Assembly (NCBI GenBank): GCA_900319985.1
Contig: ONQL01000002.1
Span: 1 to 64,000 of the forward strand
Reading direction: 5' to 3'
Source of the DNA: an uncultured Methanobrevibacter sp.
GTDB lineage: Archaea > Methanobacteriota > Methanobacteria > Methanobacteriales > Methanobacteriaceae
DNA: 64,000 nucleotides
This document shows, in pieces, positions 8,968 to 17,497 of this stretch; the first letter of the stretch is position 1, and each line of letters starts with the position of its first letter. Under the pieces are notes generated by a model, which made no database searches, was not told the origin of the DNA, and was given only the letters and a program-made list of their open reading frames with translations. Made by a program: the position numbers and the translations under genes.

Positions 8968-9372
8968 TTATCTAAGCTCATCGATAACAACAGTTTTTGT
9001 AATGTCACCTAATATTCTGTTATTTGATTTAAATATTTTACCAATAGCCCAATCAAAGATAATTGGAACCCAGTAAATCTTTGATAAGTTACGAACAATA
9101 GCCTGAGGCCAATTAATTCTTGCACCATTCCTTGACCTGACTTCCAAATACATCAACGCCTTACCAACAGTAGCGCCTTTTGTTTTTTCAAGGAGTATAA
9201 AGTACAATAATATTATAATTGGCAATATAATCGGGAAAAATTGATAAACGCTATATGTTTCATATGGATTCATCAAAAGATAACATAAATAAGATACAAT
9301 CCACATAAACGCTGAAACCACAAAAAAATCAAGAATATATGCGATTACTCTTCTTGTAAATACACTTGCCAT
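8968..9372 (-). CDS. RDD-family membrane protein
   Basis: A 134-residue integral membrane protein. The N-terminus ASVFTRRVIAYILDFF carries the RDD-like Arg and Asp residues. It is followed by hydrophobic helices at about 11-33 and 44-62 and a TKGATVGKALMYLEVR segment that is standard for the family. A third amphipathic or membrane segment lies near 95-110. RDD proteins have been linked to ion or small-molecule transport, but no function can be assigned here. The gene is eight bases downstream of hypE on the same strand. Confidence 0.85.
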   Translation of the reverse strand: MASVFTRRVIAYILDFFVVSAFMWIVSYLCYLLMNPYETYSVYQFFPIILPIIILLYFILLEKTKGATVGKALMYLEVRSRNGARINWPQAIVRNLSKIYWVPIIFDWAIGKIFKSNNRILGDITKTVVIDELR

Positions 9373-9380
9373 TTAATCAC

Positions 9381-10400
9381 CTAACAAACTCTTGGAACAG
9401 GATCGGCAATTGGGGCTTCAAGAATTCTTTCACCACCAATAGGAGTATTGACTACAACATAATCCCCTTCCACAACTTCACCTATTATCGCCGCATTTTC
9501 ACCATACTTTTCGCCTTTAATAGCTTCAAGGATCTCTTCAGCCTTATCGGCCTTAACACCCATGACAACCTTTCCTTCATTGGCTACTTCAAATGGATCA
9601 ATACCCAACATTTCAGATACAGCATGAACTTCAGTTCTGATTGGAATTGCGTCTTGTTCAAGCACAACCCCTACTCCCGCTTTTGAGGCCATCTCATTAA
9701 TGGCATTTGCAAATCCTCCACGGGTAGGATCTTTCATTGCTGTAACTCCACCAACCTCCAAAGCTTTATTAATAATATTCCACATAGGAGCAACATCAGA
9801 TTTCAAATCGGTTTCAAAACCAAAACCTTCTCTGAATGACATCAGACTCATTCCGTGATCTCCTAAACTTCCGGTGACAATAATCTTATCACCAATTTCC
9901 AAACCGGAATCACGAACCAGTTCTCCTTTTTTAGCCACTCCAATACCTGTAGTTACCATCACAATACCGTCAAGCTTGTCCTGAGGCATTACCTTTGTAT
10001 CGCCGGTAATTACCGCCACATCAACTTCTTCACAAGCCTCATTTAAAGATTTCATTATCCTATCCAAATCTTCAATAGGAAAACCTTCCTGCATAATAAT
10101 TGCATTGGAAATCGCTAACGGACGGGCCCCCATTACAGAAACATCATTAATGGTTCCTGCAGCTGAAATCCTACCAATATCTCCACCAGGGAAGAATAAT
10201 GGGTCAATAGTGTGACCATCAGTTGTAACAACAATCTCATAATCACCCAATGGAATAGATGCACCATCATCCAAATCATCTAAGCTAATACCACCATTTA
10301 CACTTTTTTTAGTGATATTATCTAAAACTGTGCTGGCAATCAAGTTAGCCATTACCTCCCCACCAGCACCATGATTCATATTAATTTTATCATCTGACAT
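9381..10400 (-). CDS. hypE: Hydrogenase maturation protein HypE
   Basis: A 339-residue ATP-dependent dehydratase that turns the carbamoyl group on its C-terminal cysteine into the cyanide ligand of [NiFe] hydrogenases, working with HypF. It opens with MNHGAGG at 8-14, has DDGASIPLGDYEIVVTTDGH and GDTKVMP in the ATP-binding part, and ends in PRVC, the essential C-terminal cysteine tail. Hydrogenases are central to methanogenesis, so the gene fits. An AT-rich gap of about 100 bases separates it from the S8e gene. Confidence 0.96.
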   Translation of the reverse strand: MSDDKINMNHGAGGEVMANLIASTVLDNITKKSVNGGISLDDLDDGASIPLGDYEIVVTTDGHTIDPLFFPGGDIGRISAAGTINDVSVMGARPLAISNAIIMQEGFPIEDLDRIMKSLNEACEEVDVAVITGDTKVMPQDKLDGIVMVTTGIGVAKKGELVRDSGLEIGDKIIVTGSLGDHGMSLMSFREGFGFETDLKSDVAPMWNIINKALEVGGVTAMKDPTRGGFANAINEMASKAGVGVVLEQDAIPIRTEVHAVSEMLGIDPFEVANEGKVVMGVKADKAEEILEAIKGEKYGENAAIIGEVVEGDYVVVNTPIGGERILEAPIADPVPRVC

Positions 10401-10504
10401 TTTATCTCCTAAATAAATAATATTTAATGAGATAATATTTGTAAAAACAAGTATATAATTATTAGTAAAAAAATTTAAAAAAAAGAGAATTTAAAGAAAA
10501 ATCT

Positions 10505-10879
10505 TTAAATTAAAATTCCGTTAATAACACCGTCTTGACCCGGTCTGGAAGTTACTTTAGCATTACCTTCAGGAGTTTCTACAATAGCACCTTTGGTAAT
10601 GATGTTCCTTCTTACGTAGTTAGGGTTTGCGCTGTTTTCAATTACCCCAAGAATATCTACAACTTGGGTTTTGCCGTTAGCATCAGTAAGGTTGATTTTG
10701 TTACCTGTAGCTAATCTGAGTTTTTCGTTTCCGCCACGGGTTCTAATTTTTCTTAATTTTTTTTCATCTAATCTAGTTTCAGCTGGATCTCTTCCTAATT
10801 CAGCTTTTCTTTTTCCACGGTTTGCAACATTTCTTGCACCGGATGGACTTCTAGTTGATTTTCCTTGAGAAATTGCCAT
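10505..10879 (-). CDS. rps8e: Small ribosomal subunit protein S8e
   Basis: A 124-residue archaeal/eukaryotic-type ribosomal protein. It begins MAISQGKSTRSPSGARNVAN, rich in basic residues, and contains GRDPAETRLD, KIRTRGGNEKLRL and the closing VTSRPGQDGVINGILI, all S8e signatures. A longer in-frame start 45 bases upstream is rejected because the shorter form has the typical MAISQG opening and a GGTGA upstream. The promoter-like TATA lies about 150 bases upstream, implying an unusually long leader. Confidence 0.96.
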   Translation of the reverse strand: MAISQGKSTRSPSGARNVANRGKRKAELGRDPAETRLDEKKLRKIRTRGGNEKLRLATGNKINLTDANGKTQVVDILGVIENSANPNYVRRNIITKGAIVETPEGNAKVTSRPGQDGVINGILI

Positions 10880-11030
10880 TATTTCACCTAAATAAATATA
10901 ATCTATAATTAATAATCGCGTCAATAAGACCCTTTCAATTAAAACTGTAAAGCAAGAAAAAATAACAGTTCAATTATGAGAGCAATAAAGAGCCCTAAAG
11001 AATAATGATAATAAAATATTACTTTATCAT

Positions 11031-11040
11031 TATATATAAA
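11031..11040 (-). promoter_or_regulatory. Candidate TATA box of the S8e gene
   Basis: Read on the minus strand this is TTTATATATA, a good archaeal TATA element. Initiation about 25 bases downstream would give an S8e mRNA leader of roughly 125 nucleotides. The leader contains a weak AACTGT/ACAGTT inverted pair at 10943-10948 and 10965-10970. Ribosomal protein leaders can be sites of autoregulation, but that is only a possibility here. Confidence 0.45.
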
Positions 11041-11070
11041 TGTTTTATTTTTTAAGAAAAAATAGGGATT

Positions 11071-11316
11071 TTATTTTTTATTTTTCAAAATAAAATTATC
11101 AATAAGTTTATCGAAATCCTCTTCACTAAGATTTTCATCGGAAGCTGCATCCAGAATCTTTTGAATTTCCTCTTCAGAAACTGAATCGCCTAAAAAATCA
11201 ATCAGCAATTCTCTTAAATCCTCATCATCAATATATGCTTCCCCGTTTGAAGGCATGCATTGAGAATTTCCTTCCTCATCCAAAGTATAATAAGGAACTT
11301 CCTTAACCATAATCAA
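11071..11316 (-). CDS. Small acidic hypothetical protein
   Basis: About 79-81 residues, strongly acidic, not recognised. It contains DDEDLRELLIDFLGDSVS and a helical EEEIQKILDAASDENLSEED stretch that resembles a small helical adaptor. The start is either the first ATG, whose bases overlap the stop of the preceding gene by four, or the ATG two codons later. Overlap with the other acidic gene indicates co-translation. No motif gives a function. Confidence 0.6.
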   Translation of the reverse strand: MIMVKEVPYYTLDEEGNSQCMPSNGEAYIDDEDLRELLIDFLGDSVSEEEIQKILDAASDENLSEEDFDKLIDNFILKNKK

Positions 11317-11597
11317 TCCTCATCATTGACAAATTCATAATAAACAATGTCATAAGGGTCATCGTCAAAATACCATTCGTTCGGCTCTTCAAGATAATCC
11401 TCATCATCCAATAAATCATCGCCAAAATCTTCTGCACCTTCAACCTGGATTACAATATTAACGTCCTCGCCTAATGATTCAACATCAATTCCCAACTCAT
11501 CCAAATCTATTTCCAATTCCCCATCTTTAACCGCTTCTTCAGGAACCACAATAACTATTTCCTCAGCTGAATCAATATTGATTTTTTCATTATTCAT
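11313..11597 (-). CDS. Small very acidic hypothetical protein
   Basis: A 94-residue protein with a very high share of Asp and Glu, especially in the second half (DDLLDDEDYLEEPNEWYFDD). The N-terminal half has a regular beta-like pattern (EIVIVVPEEAV, VNIVIQVEGAED). It is not recognised. It overlaps the following small acidic gene by four bases, so the two proteins are probably made together and may interact. Acidic small proteins can act as anti-regulators or chaperone-like binders, but nothing here proves that. Confidence 0.6.
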   Translation of the reverse strand: MNNEKINIDSAEEIVIVVPEEAVKDGELEIDLDELGIDVESLGEDVNIVIQVEGAEDFGDDLLDDEDYLEEPNEWYFDDDPYDIVYYEFVNDED

Positions 11598-11692
11598 AAT
11601 ATCGCCTTATCTGATAATTATTATAATTATTTAATTAACTCATATTTAAACATTGACCAGATTTAAAAAAAATAAAAAAATAGAATTGTAAT

Positions 11693-12037
11693 TTACACAT
11701 TACAATCTATCACAAAATTCAAATTTGGGATTCCGAAGTCGTTTTTGCATTCGGTTGAATAAACCAGCAAATTTTCAATGCACATCAGAAAGGTCAGGTT
11801 CCCCTCATCGCACCTGATTCCAATCTTAACATCGGAACTTTCCAGCATGCTTTTGGAGACATCCAAAACTTCAGAAGCATTCGGAATGAAAACGGATGTT
11901 GGCAGATTAGAATTATTAATCCTTAAAAAAATTCCATTACTGATTCCATAATCTACTACATATCCATTTTCGCCATCTACTTTACCTACAAAGGTATCAT
12001 TTATTTCATCATAACTTGAAATTAATCTTTTTTCCAT
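11693..12037 (-). CDS. Hypothetical protein
   Basis: A 114-residue soluble protein that starts MEKRLISSYDEINDTFVGKV and shows alternating beta-strand patterns (GYVVDYGISNGIFLRI, NLTFLMCIENLLVYST). The short start is chosen because GAGGT precedes it. The in-frame extension would run through the intergenic region to overlap the polymerase subunit gene on the other strand. It is not recognised. It sits divergently from the PolB small subunit with about 190 bases between them. Confidence 0.55.
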   Translation of the reverse strand: MEKRLISSYDEINDTFVGKVDGENGYVVDYGISNGIFLRINNSNLPTSVFIPNASEVLDVSKSMLESSDVKIGIRCDEGNLTFLMCIENLLVYSTECKNDFGIPNLNFVIDCNV

Positions 12038-12226
12038 TTTATCAAACCTCACACATACTATGTCTAATTTAAAATATAAATAACGCTCAAGAGCATTTAA
12101 AAAGTAATAGGGTGGAGTTTTTAATGTAAATAATTTAATATGAAGGCAATAACATTGATAGAATATCATAAAATTGTTTAGAAAAATATTAAAAGCACAA
12201 CAAATATAGTTTAAATAGGTGTCAAA

Positions 12227-12910
12227 ATGGTTCAAGAGACAAAAGAGCAGATGGAACTTGAAGCTGAAATTAAAGAACAGGCTCGGAAATTCCTAACTTA
12301 TCTCAATTCAACACTTCCCGAAAGCATGGAGCTGGAATATGAAGGATTTTACAGAAGAGGATTCTTCGTAAGCAAAAAAAGATATGCAGTGATTGAAGAC
12401 GGAGAAATTATAGCAAAAGGTTTGGAATTGGTTAGAAGAGACTGGGCACCCATCGTTAAAAACACCCAAGAAGCTGTTTTAATGGCTATTTTAAAGGAAG
12501 GAAATTCTGACAAGGCCATTAAAGAAGTTAAAAAAGTATTTAAAAGAATTAAAAATGGGGATGTGGACAATAAAGAACTGATTATCCATACCCAAATCAC
12601 CAAACCCCTTGACCAGTACAAACAAGTCGGACCCCATGTCGTTGCTGCAAAAAAAATTGAAGAACATGGCGTTAAAGTTACACGAGGAACAATTGTACAG
12701 TATATAATCATAAAAGGAAAGGGTTCCATCAGCCAACGGGCAGTTCCTTACGAATACAGTGAAGGACTTGAATATGACAAGGACTATTACATAAACAATC
12801 AGATGATACCTGCCATTGAAAGGATTATATATTCATTCGGATACTCAAAAAAAGACCTTCAGGACATGGCACGGGGTGAAGTCCAACAGAGTTTGGATGC
12901 ATTTTTCTGA
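12227..12910 (+). CDS. polB2: Split family-B DNA polymerase, small (C-terminal) subunit
   Basis: A 227-residue protein that corresponds only to the thumb and end of the palm of archaeal PolB. It shows the KKRYAVIEDGEIIAKG and VRRDWAPIVKNTQEAVL segments, then KPLDQYKQVGPHVVAAKK and the C-terminal YYINNQMIPAIERII. The exonuclease domain and the catalytic DTDS palm motif are absent, so it cannot polymerise alone. In Methanothermobacter, PolB is encoded as two separate proteins of about this partition, the large one elsewhere in the genome. AGGTG at 12218-12222 supports the start. Confidence 0.88.
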   Translation: MVQETKEQMELEAEIKEQARKFLTYLNSTLPESMELEYEGFYRRGFFVSKKRYAVIEDGEIIAKGLELVRRDWAPIVKNTQEAVLMAILKEGNSDKAIKEVKKVFKRIKNGDVDNKELIIHTQITKPLDQYKQVGPHVVAAKKIEEHGVKVTRGTIVQYIIIKGKGSISQRAVPYEYSEGLEYDKDYYINNQMIPAIERIIYSFGYSKKDLQDMARGEVQQSLDAFF

Positions 12911-12949
12911 AAAAATTTATAACATATCACAACTATAAATGTAAATCAT

Positions 12950-13642
12950 ATGATTAACAATGATGAACGTGTTGTCTTTTTTGATGTAGACGGTACATTA
13001 CTTGACACATCCGATTTTGCTGAAACTGCAAGAAAAGCAGCTATAGGATTAATGGTAGATAATGGACTGCCTTTGGATAAAGATGAAGCATATGGTGTTT
13101 TAAAAACAATCATTAGAGAAAAAGGATCCAATTATGGTAAACATTTTAATGTTTTAACCCAGGTTGTTTTGGGCCATGAGGATCCTATGCTTGTGGCGCT
13201 TGGAATGATTACATACCATAATGTTAAAATGGCTCTTTTAAGACCATTCCCAGATACCATTGACACATTAATCTATCTTAAAAGCCAAGGTTATCGTTTA
13301 GCCGTAATCTCAAATGGTATTACCATAAAACAATGGGAAAAATTAGTAAGGCTCAATGTCCACTCCTTTTTCGATGCAGTAATCACCTCAGAAGAGGTTG
13401 GCAAAGACAAGCCAAACAGACTGATTTATGATGTTGCTTTAAGAAAAATGAACGGTAACCCTGAAAAATCAGTGATGATTGGAAACAAATTTAAAGAAGA
13501 TGCCCTAGGTGCCGTAAATGCAGGCATGAGTGCCATTCTTGTAAATTCAGACATTACTGAAGACGACAGGGATTACATTAAACAAGAAAAATTAGATATT
13601 GCAATTGTTGAAAATATTGGTGATGTAAACACAATATTGTAA
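12950..13642 (+). CDS. HAD-superfamily hydrolase
   Basis: A 230-residue Mg-dependent phosphatase-type protein. Motif I is FFDVDGTLLDTSDF near residues 10-23 with the nucleophilic first Asp. The cap domain is helical. Motif II is VISNGIT near 122, the motif III lysine is in GKDKPNRLIY near 151, and motif IV is MIGNKFKEDALGAVNAG near 180. The NGI...KQWEKL arrangement resembles the archaeal HAD-IA (CTE7-like) group. Its substrate is unknown. It follows the PolB subunit after 40 bases and probably has its own promoter. Confidence 0.88.
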   Translation: MINNDERVVFFDVDGTLLDTSDFAETARKAAIGLMVDNGLPLDKDEAYGVLKTIIREKGSNYGKHFNVLTQVVLGHEDPMLVALGMITYHNVKMALLRPFPDTIDTLIYLKSQGYRLAVISNGITIKQWEKLVRLNVHSFFDAVITSEEVGKDKPNRLIYDVALRKMNGNPEKSVMIGNKFKEDALGAVNAGMSAILVNSDITEDDRDYIKQEKLDIAIVENIGDVNTIL

Positions 13643-13661
13643 TCACCAATTACACTTATTT

Positions 13662-14435
13662 TTAAAATTCAAGTTCCAAAGTCACAGGACAGTGATCAGA
13701 ACCGAAAATATCATTTAAAATTTCTGCAGACTTGACATTGTCCTTGATTTCCTCATTGACATAGAAATAATCAAGTCGCCAGCCGGCATTTCTTTCACGT
13801 GCTTTAGTACGGTAACTCCACCAAGTGAAATTGTTTTCGCCTTCATCAAACATTCTGAATGTATCAATAAAGCCCGCTTTTTCAAGTTCATCAAGCCATG
13901 CTCTTTCTTCCGGCAAATAACCGGATTTTCCTTCACAGTTTTTAGGATTGTAAACATCGATTGGATTGTGGGCAATGTTATAATCTCCTGTGATTACAAT
14001 GTTTTTTCCCTGATTTTTCAGCTCAACAATCTGTTCCAATAATGCATTGCAGAAATCCACCTTAAAATCAAGTCTTTTTGCATTCATTCCACTGTTCGGG
14101 AAGTAGATATTATATAAAATAAATTCAGGATATTCGATTCTCAAAACCCTTCCTTCGCTGTCAAGCTCTTCCACGCCCAGACCCTTAACAACTTCAGTTG
14201 GTTCTATTTTTGAATATGTTCCCACTCCGCTGTATCCTTTCTTTTCAGCTTCATTAAAGTAAGATTGGAACCCTTCAACATCAGTTAATTTCTTAGGAAT
14301 TTTGTCTTTATCAGCCCTTACTTCCTGAAAGTTGATAATATCTGCATCGGTATTGTCAAACCAGTCCCAAAATTCATCTTTTTTGGAAACTGCCCTAATA
14401 CCATTTACATTCCAAGAAACTAACTTGATTGACAT
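13662..14435 (-). CDS. xth: Exodeoxyribonuclease III (AP endonuclease)
   Basis: A 257-residue Mg-dependent AP endonuclease of the ExoIII/APE1 family for base-excision repair. Motifs: SWNVNGIRAV at 6-15, NFQEVRADKDKIP near 35-47, ITGDYNIAHNPIDV near 147-160, TWWSYR near 205, and the C-terminal GSDHCPVTLEL with the catalytic Asp-His pair. Length is normal. Its ATG shares one base with the stop codon of pheS (TAATG), so it is translated from the same transcript. Confidence 0.95.
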   Translation of the reverse strand: MSIKLVSWNVNGIRAVSKKDEFWDWFDNTDADIINFQEVRADKDKIPKKLTDVEGFQSYFNEAEKKGYSGVGTYSKIEPTEVVKGLGVEELDSEGRVLRIEYPEFILYNIYFPNSGMNAKRLDFKVDFCNALLEQIVELKNQGKNIVITGDYNIAHNPIDVYNPKNCEGKSGYLPEERAWLDELEKAGFIDTFRMFDEGENNFTWWSYRTKARERNAGWRLDYFYVNEEIKDNVKSAEILNDIFGSDHCPVTLELEF

Positions 14436-15976
14436 TATAATTCCACTCCTTTTGTGAGAGGCACATCACGAAGCCATTTAATATCACTTTTGTAGAGCAT
14501 ACGGATGTCTTCTACATCATACCTAATCATTGCAAGCCTTTCAATACCCATACCGAATGCCAATGCAGGTTGGTCAATGCCCAATGGTTTTAATACTTCA
14601 GGTCTGAACATTCCTGCACCCCCAAGCTCAATCCAACTGCCTTTTTCCTCAAGATAAATTTCAGATTCAGTTGACAGATATGTGTATGGGAAATAAGCAG
14701 GTCTGAATCTTACTTCAAAACCGAGTTTCTTATAGAATTCTTTTAATGTACCTAAAAGATTCTGATAACTGATATTGGGTCCGCAAACAAGACCTTCTAC
14801 CTGATGGAATTCCGGCAAATGCTTATAGTCGAATGTTTCTCTTCTGAATACTCTTCCAACAGAAAACATTTTTATCGGAGGTTCATGCTCAAACAAATGT
14901 TTTGTAGAGATTCCAGTAGTGTGAGTTCTTAAAACACTTTGGCGAGCAATATCCTCACTCCAATCATATTTCCATCCAATGGAACCTGTATCCGCACCGG
15001 TTTCATGAGTTTCAGCTGTGCGTTTTACCAATTCATCATCAGGCAAATCACAGGTTAAAGGATTTTTAAGATAAAATGTGTCCTGCATTTCCCGGGCTGC
15101 GTGATCTTGTGGCTGGAAAAGTGAATCGAAATTCCAGAATGCAGATTCGACATATTCACCATTGTCTTCTATAAAGCCCATATTTAAGAATATTTCCCGG
15201 ATTTCATCAATGATTTCCCTTAACGGATGTTTTTTACCTGCGAAAGCAACCGGAGCTTCTGCATTAATATCATAAGGACGATATTCTAAGTTTTTCCATT
15301 CTCCTTCTTTTAGTTGCTGGTGTGTTAATTGAGTAGCCTGTTCTTTGATTGTAAAACCTTCTTTCAATATAGCTTCACCTTTTGGTAAGAGTTTAAAAGA
15401 ATGTGAGGTTTTCTTTTTAACATTTAAAATATTTTTCCTACCAGTTAATTTTTTAAAACCATCCATTAAATCATCAGTGAAAAGTTTAACTCCGTCAACA
15501 TTAGTTTTAAGATAATCTAAAACCTTTTCATCAACTCCTGCCTTATCGGCGAAATCCTTACCCCTTTCAGTAATATTGATTACGCCTTTATCTATTTGAG
15601 CCCAATTTTTTTGGCGAAGCCATCCAAGAGCAATGCCTGTTTCTTTTTTATCGATGCCCGCTTCGGAAGCCAAATCCTTCATGTGAATTTCATTTTTCTC
15701 AGCCAGGACATCCAAAATTCTTCTTTCGGGAAGACCTTTATTAGCATATTCAAGACCATCATCAGTTAGAGAATATGTTTTTTGGACTTCTTTATCCACT
15801 TCAATAATATCTTTTGAAGCGAGTGAACCTGCTGCACTCATAACAGATTTAATATCCATGCCAGTATTTTTAGCAATGTCTTCCGGAGTTGCTTCCGGTT
15901 CAGATTCAAGCTCTTTTAAAAGTTTCTTTTCGTAGATGTGTAATTCACTAATGGTTTTTTTAATATCCTCACTCAT
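14435..15976 (-). CDS. pheS: Phenylalanyl-tRNA synthetase, alpha subunit
   Basis: A 513-residue catalytic subunit of the archaeal alpha2-beta2 enzyme charging tRNA-Phe. The N-terminal part of about 190 residues holds repeated winged-helix modules (for example ATPEDIAKNTGMDIKSVMSA and NEIHMKDLASEAGIDKKETG) that contact tRNA. The class II core follows with DTFYLKNPLTCDL, TAETHETGADTGSIGWKYDW, FRRETFDYKHLPEFHQVEG and GGAGMFRPEVLKPLG. pheT is not adjacent. xth overlaps its stop. Confidence 0.96.
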   Translation of the reverse strand: MSEDIKKTISELHIYEKKLLKELESEPEATPEDIAKNTGMDIKSVMSAAGSLASKDIIEVDKEVQKTYSLTDDGLEYANKGLPERRILDVLAEKNEIHMKDLASEAGIDKKETGIALGWLRQKNWAQIDKGVINITERGKDFADKAGVDEKVLDYLKTNVDGVKLFTDDLMDGFKKLTGRKNILNVKKKTSHSFKLLPKGEAILKEGFTIKEQATQLTHQQLKEGEWKNLEYRPYDINAEAPVAFAGKKHPLREIIDEIREIFLNMGFIEDNGEYVESAFWNFDSLFQPQDHAAREMQDTFYLKNPLTCDLPDDELVKRTAETHETGADTGSIGWKYDWSEDIARQSVLRTHTTGISTKHLFEHEPPIKMFSVGRVFRRETFDYKHLPEFHQVEGLVCGPNISYQNLLGTLKEFYKKLGFEVRFRPAYFPYTYLSTESEIYLEEKGSWIELGGAGMFRPEVLKPLGIDQPALAFGMGIERLAMIRYDVEDIRMLYKSDIKWLRDVPLTKGVEL

Positions 15977-16082
15977 TTAAACACCATGATTTATAAATTA
16001 ATAATATATAAATATATGTTTAAATTTACTTATAAAGATAATGATAAAACTAAAAAAAAGTAAAATTTTTAAAAAAAAAAGA

Positions 16083-16310
16083 TTAAAAATTATCGTAGGA
16101 ATAATAAGCCTCAAATGCAATGAGTAACCTATAGACAATTCCTATAACATAAGCAATCAATACTCTTCCGAAAACTGCGGAAAGAGCAATTAGCAATGCG
16201 ATAAATATTACTAAAAATAGAATACCCCTACCGAAATGACCATTTAAAAATTGTCCAATACCAGGTATTAAAAAAGAACAAACCGCACGTATTATCCTAC
16301 TTCCATCCAT
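16083..16310 (-). CDS. Small TM2-like membrane protein
   Basis: A 75-residue protein with two hydrophobic segments, about residues 6-20 (AVCSFLIPGIGQFLNG) and 27-63. The PGIGQFLNGHFGRGILFL pattern is like the turn of TM2-type proteins. The ATG at 16310 is preferred over an upstream in-frame TTG. No function is known. The flanking gaps are AT-rich and short, so it is probably monocistronic. Confidence 0.65.
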   Translation of the reverse strand: MDGSRIIRAVCSFLIPGIGQFLNGHFGRGILFLVIFIALLIALSAVFGRVLIAYVIGIVYRLLIAFEAYYSYDNF

Positions 16311-16375
16311 TTTAATCAACAACTACAACAATCAATAATTAATAATATTATAAATTTATCATATTAAAAGTTTAT

Positions 16376-17033
16376 CTATCCTTCCACAGATAACCTATGA
16401 CCCAACTCAAAAGCTTTTTTCAAATCTTTTGGAAACTGTGTTTTTTCACTTTCTTCTTTTAATTCAGGATCAAACATGTTGTTTACATAAGCTGAGTATT
16501 GCCTGAACTGCTTTGTATCATAAGCATATAATGATTCACATTCTCCAAAAATAGCTGTCAGATATCCTCTCATAATGGCAAGCTGGTCTTCACCATTAAA
16601 GTAGTCCATTTCCTTTGGAACATTCATGGTGTAAATCATTGCAGTCTTTACTTCCTTTTTAATTTTGGATACCCTATTTCCATCTTCATCAATCAGATAG
16701 GTATCGGCTGCAAAAAGCAATCTTTCCAAAAACGCCTGGGCGTATGAAGAGATTGACCCATAATAGATTGGAGTTCCCAAAACTATTGCATCAGCGTCAA
16801 GGCAAGTTTTAAGAATTTCTTTTAAATCATCTCTCCAGAAACACAACGGATTTTCAAAATTCTTTTTTAAATGACATGCAAAACAGCTCATGCACCCTTT
16901 AAAATCATAACTGTACAAATCAATATATTCTACATCTGCTCCATTGTCCTTTACACCATCAACTACACTTTTACACAATTTTGCAGTATTTTCCTCTTTT
17001 TCTTGGACTTGCATTAATAACTACCACATTCAT
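16376..17033 (-). pseudogene. Iron-sulfur flavoprotein, frameshifted near the N-terminus
   Basis: The main frame (16376-17014) lacks the usual FMN-binding opening. In the neighbouring frame just upstream, starting at 17033, the sequence reads MNVVVINASPRKRG. After removing one A from the run at 16989-16992 it continues directly as NTAKLCKSVVDG. The reconstructed product of about 218 residues has the flavodoxin phosphate loop, a CMSCFACHLKKNFENPLC cluster motif, and LGTPIYYGSISSYAQAFLER. It would be an NAD(P)H-dependent flavodoxin-like reductase. Translation from the ATG at 17014 would give a protein missing the FMN phosphate site. A sequencing error in the short homopolymer is the main alternative. 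Confidence 0.75.
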
Positions 17034-17068
17034 AGTGTACTTTATATTTTTCATAGTTATTAATCATA

Positions 17069-17452
17069 TCAATATAACTTTTCAATAGTTTTACTTAATT
17101 CTTCCTTTATTATTTTTACACATTCTTCAGCTTCACTGTCTAATCTGAAAGGGTCTTTTGCAGATACTTCATATTCATCTAAAATTTCATTGACTGCGAT
17201 TGTGTCAGCCACATCAATTCCCTTATTTTCCAGAATTTTGTTGACACACCCATTGGGACAGCCATTAACAGCAACTATAGGATATTTTTTAAGCATTTCA
17301 TTGTTTTTACCCCCAATATCCGCAGATGTTGAACCCATACAAATTGATATTGCATTTTCATTCTCTTTTCTGCAGTCACCAACCGCAACACGTGATACCA
17401 ACCCGTTTGCACTCATCCCATTACATGGAGCTAAAGCAATTTTATCTGCCAT
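17069..17452 (-). CDS. Cysteine-rich putative zinc-binding protein (DGC-like)
   Basis: A 127-residue protein with cysteines in three clusters: LAPCNGMSANG at 7-17, GDCRKENENAISICMG near 25-40, and VNGCPNGCVNKILE near 63-76. This layout resembles the DGC (PF08859) putative zinc-binding proteins often found near redox genes in methanogens. It lies in the run of minus-strand genes between two iron-sulfur flavoproteins, so a role in redox or metal stress is plausible. The family name is recalled from pattern, not from a search. Confidence 0.65.
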   Translation of the reverse strand: MADKIALAPCNGMSANGLVSRVAVGDCRKENENAISICMGSTSADIGGKNNEMLKKYPIVAVNGCPNGCVNKILENKGIDVADTIAVNEILDEYEVSAKDPFRLDSEAEECVKIIKEELSKTIEKLY

Positions 17453-17497
17453 ACAACCACCAGTTTCCTTTTCTAAATTTAAACGCAGTGCCTATTT

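Noticed and set aside
10880..11070. A structured non-coding RNA upstream of the S8e gene
   Set aside because: Only a weak six-base stem was found; the stretch is adequately explained as a long leader.
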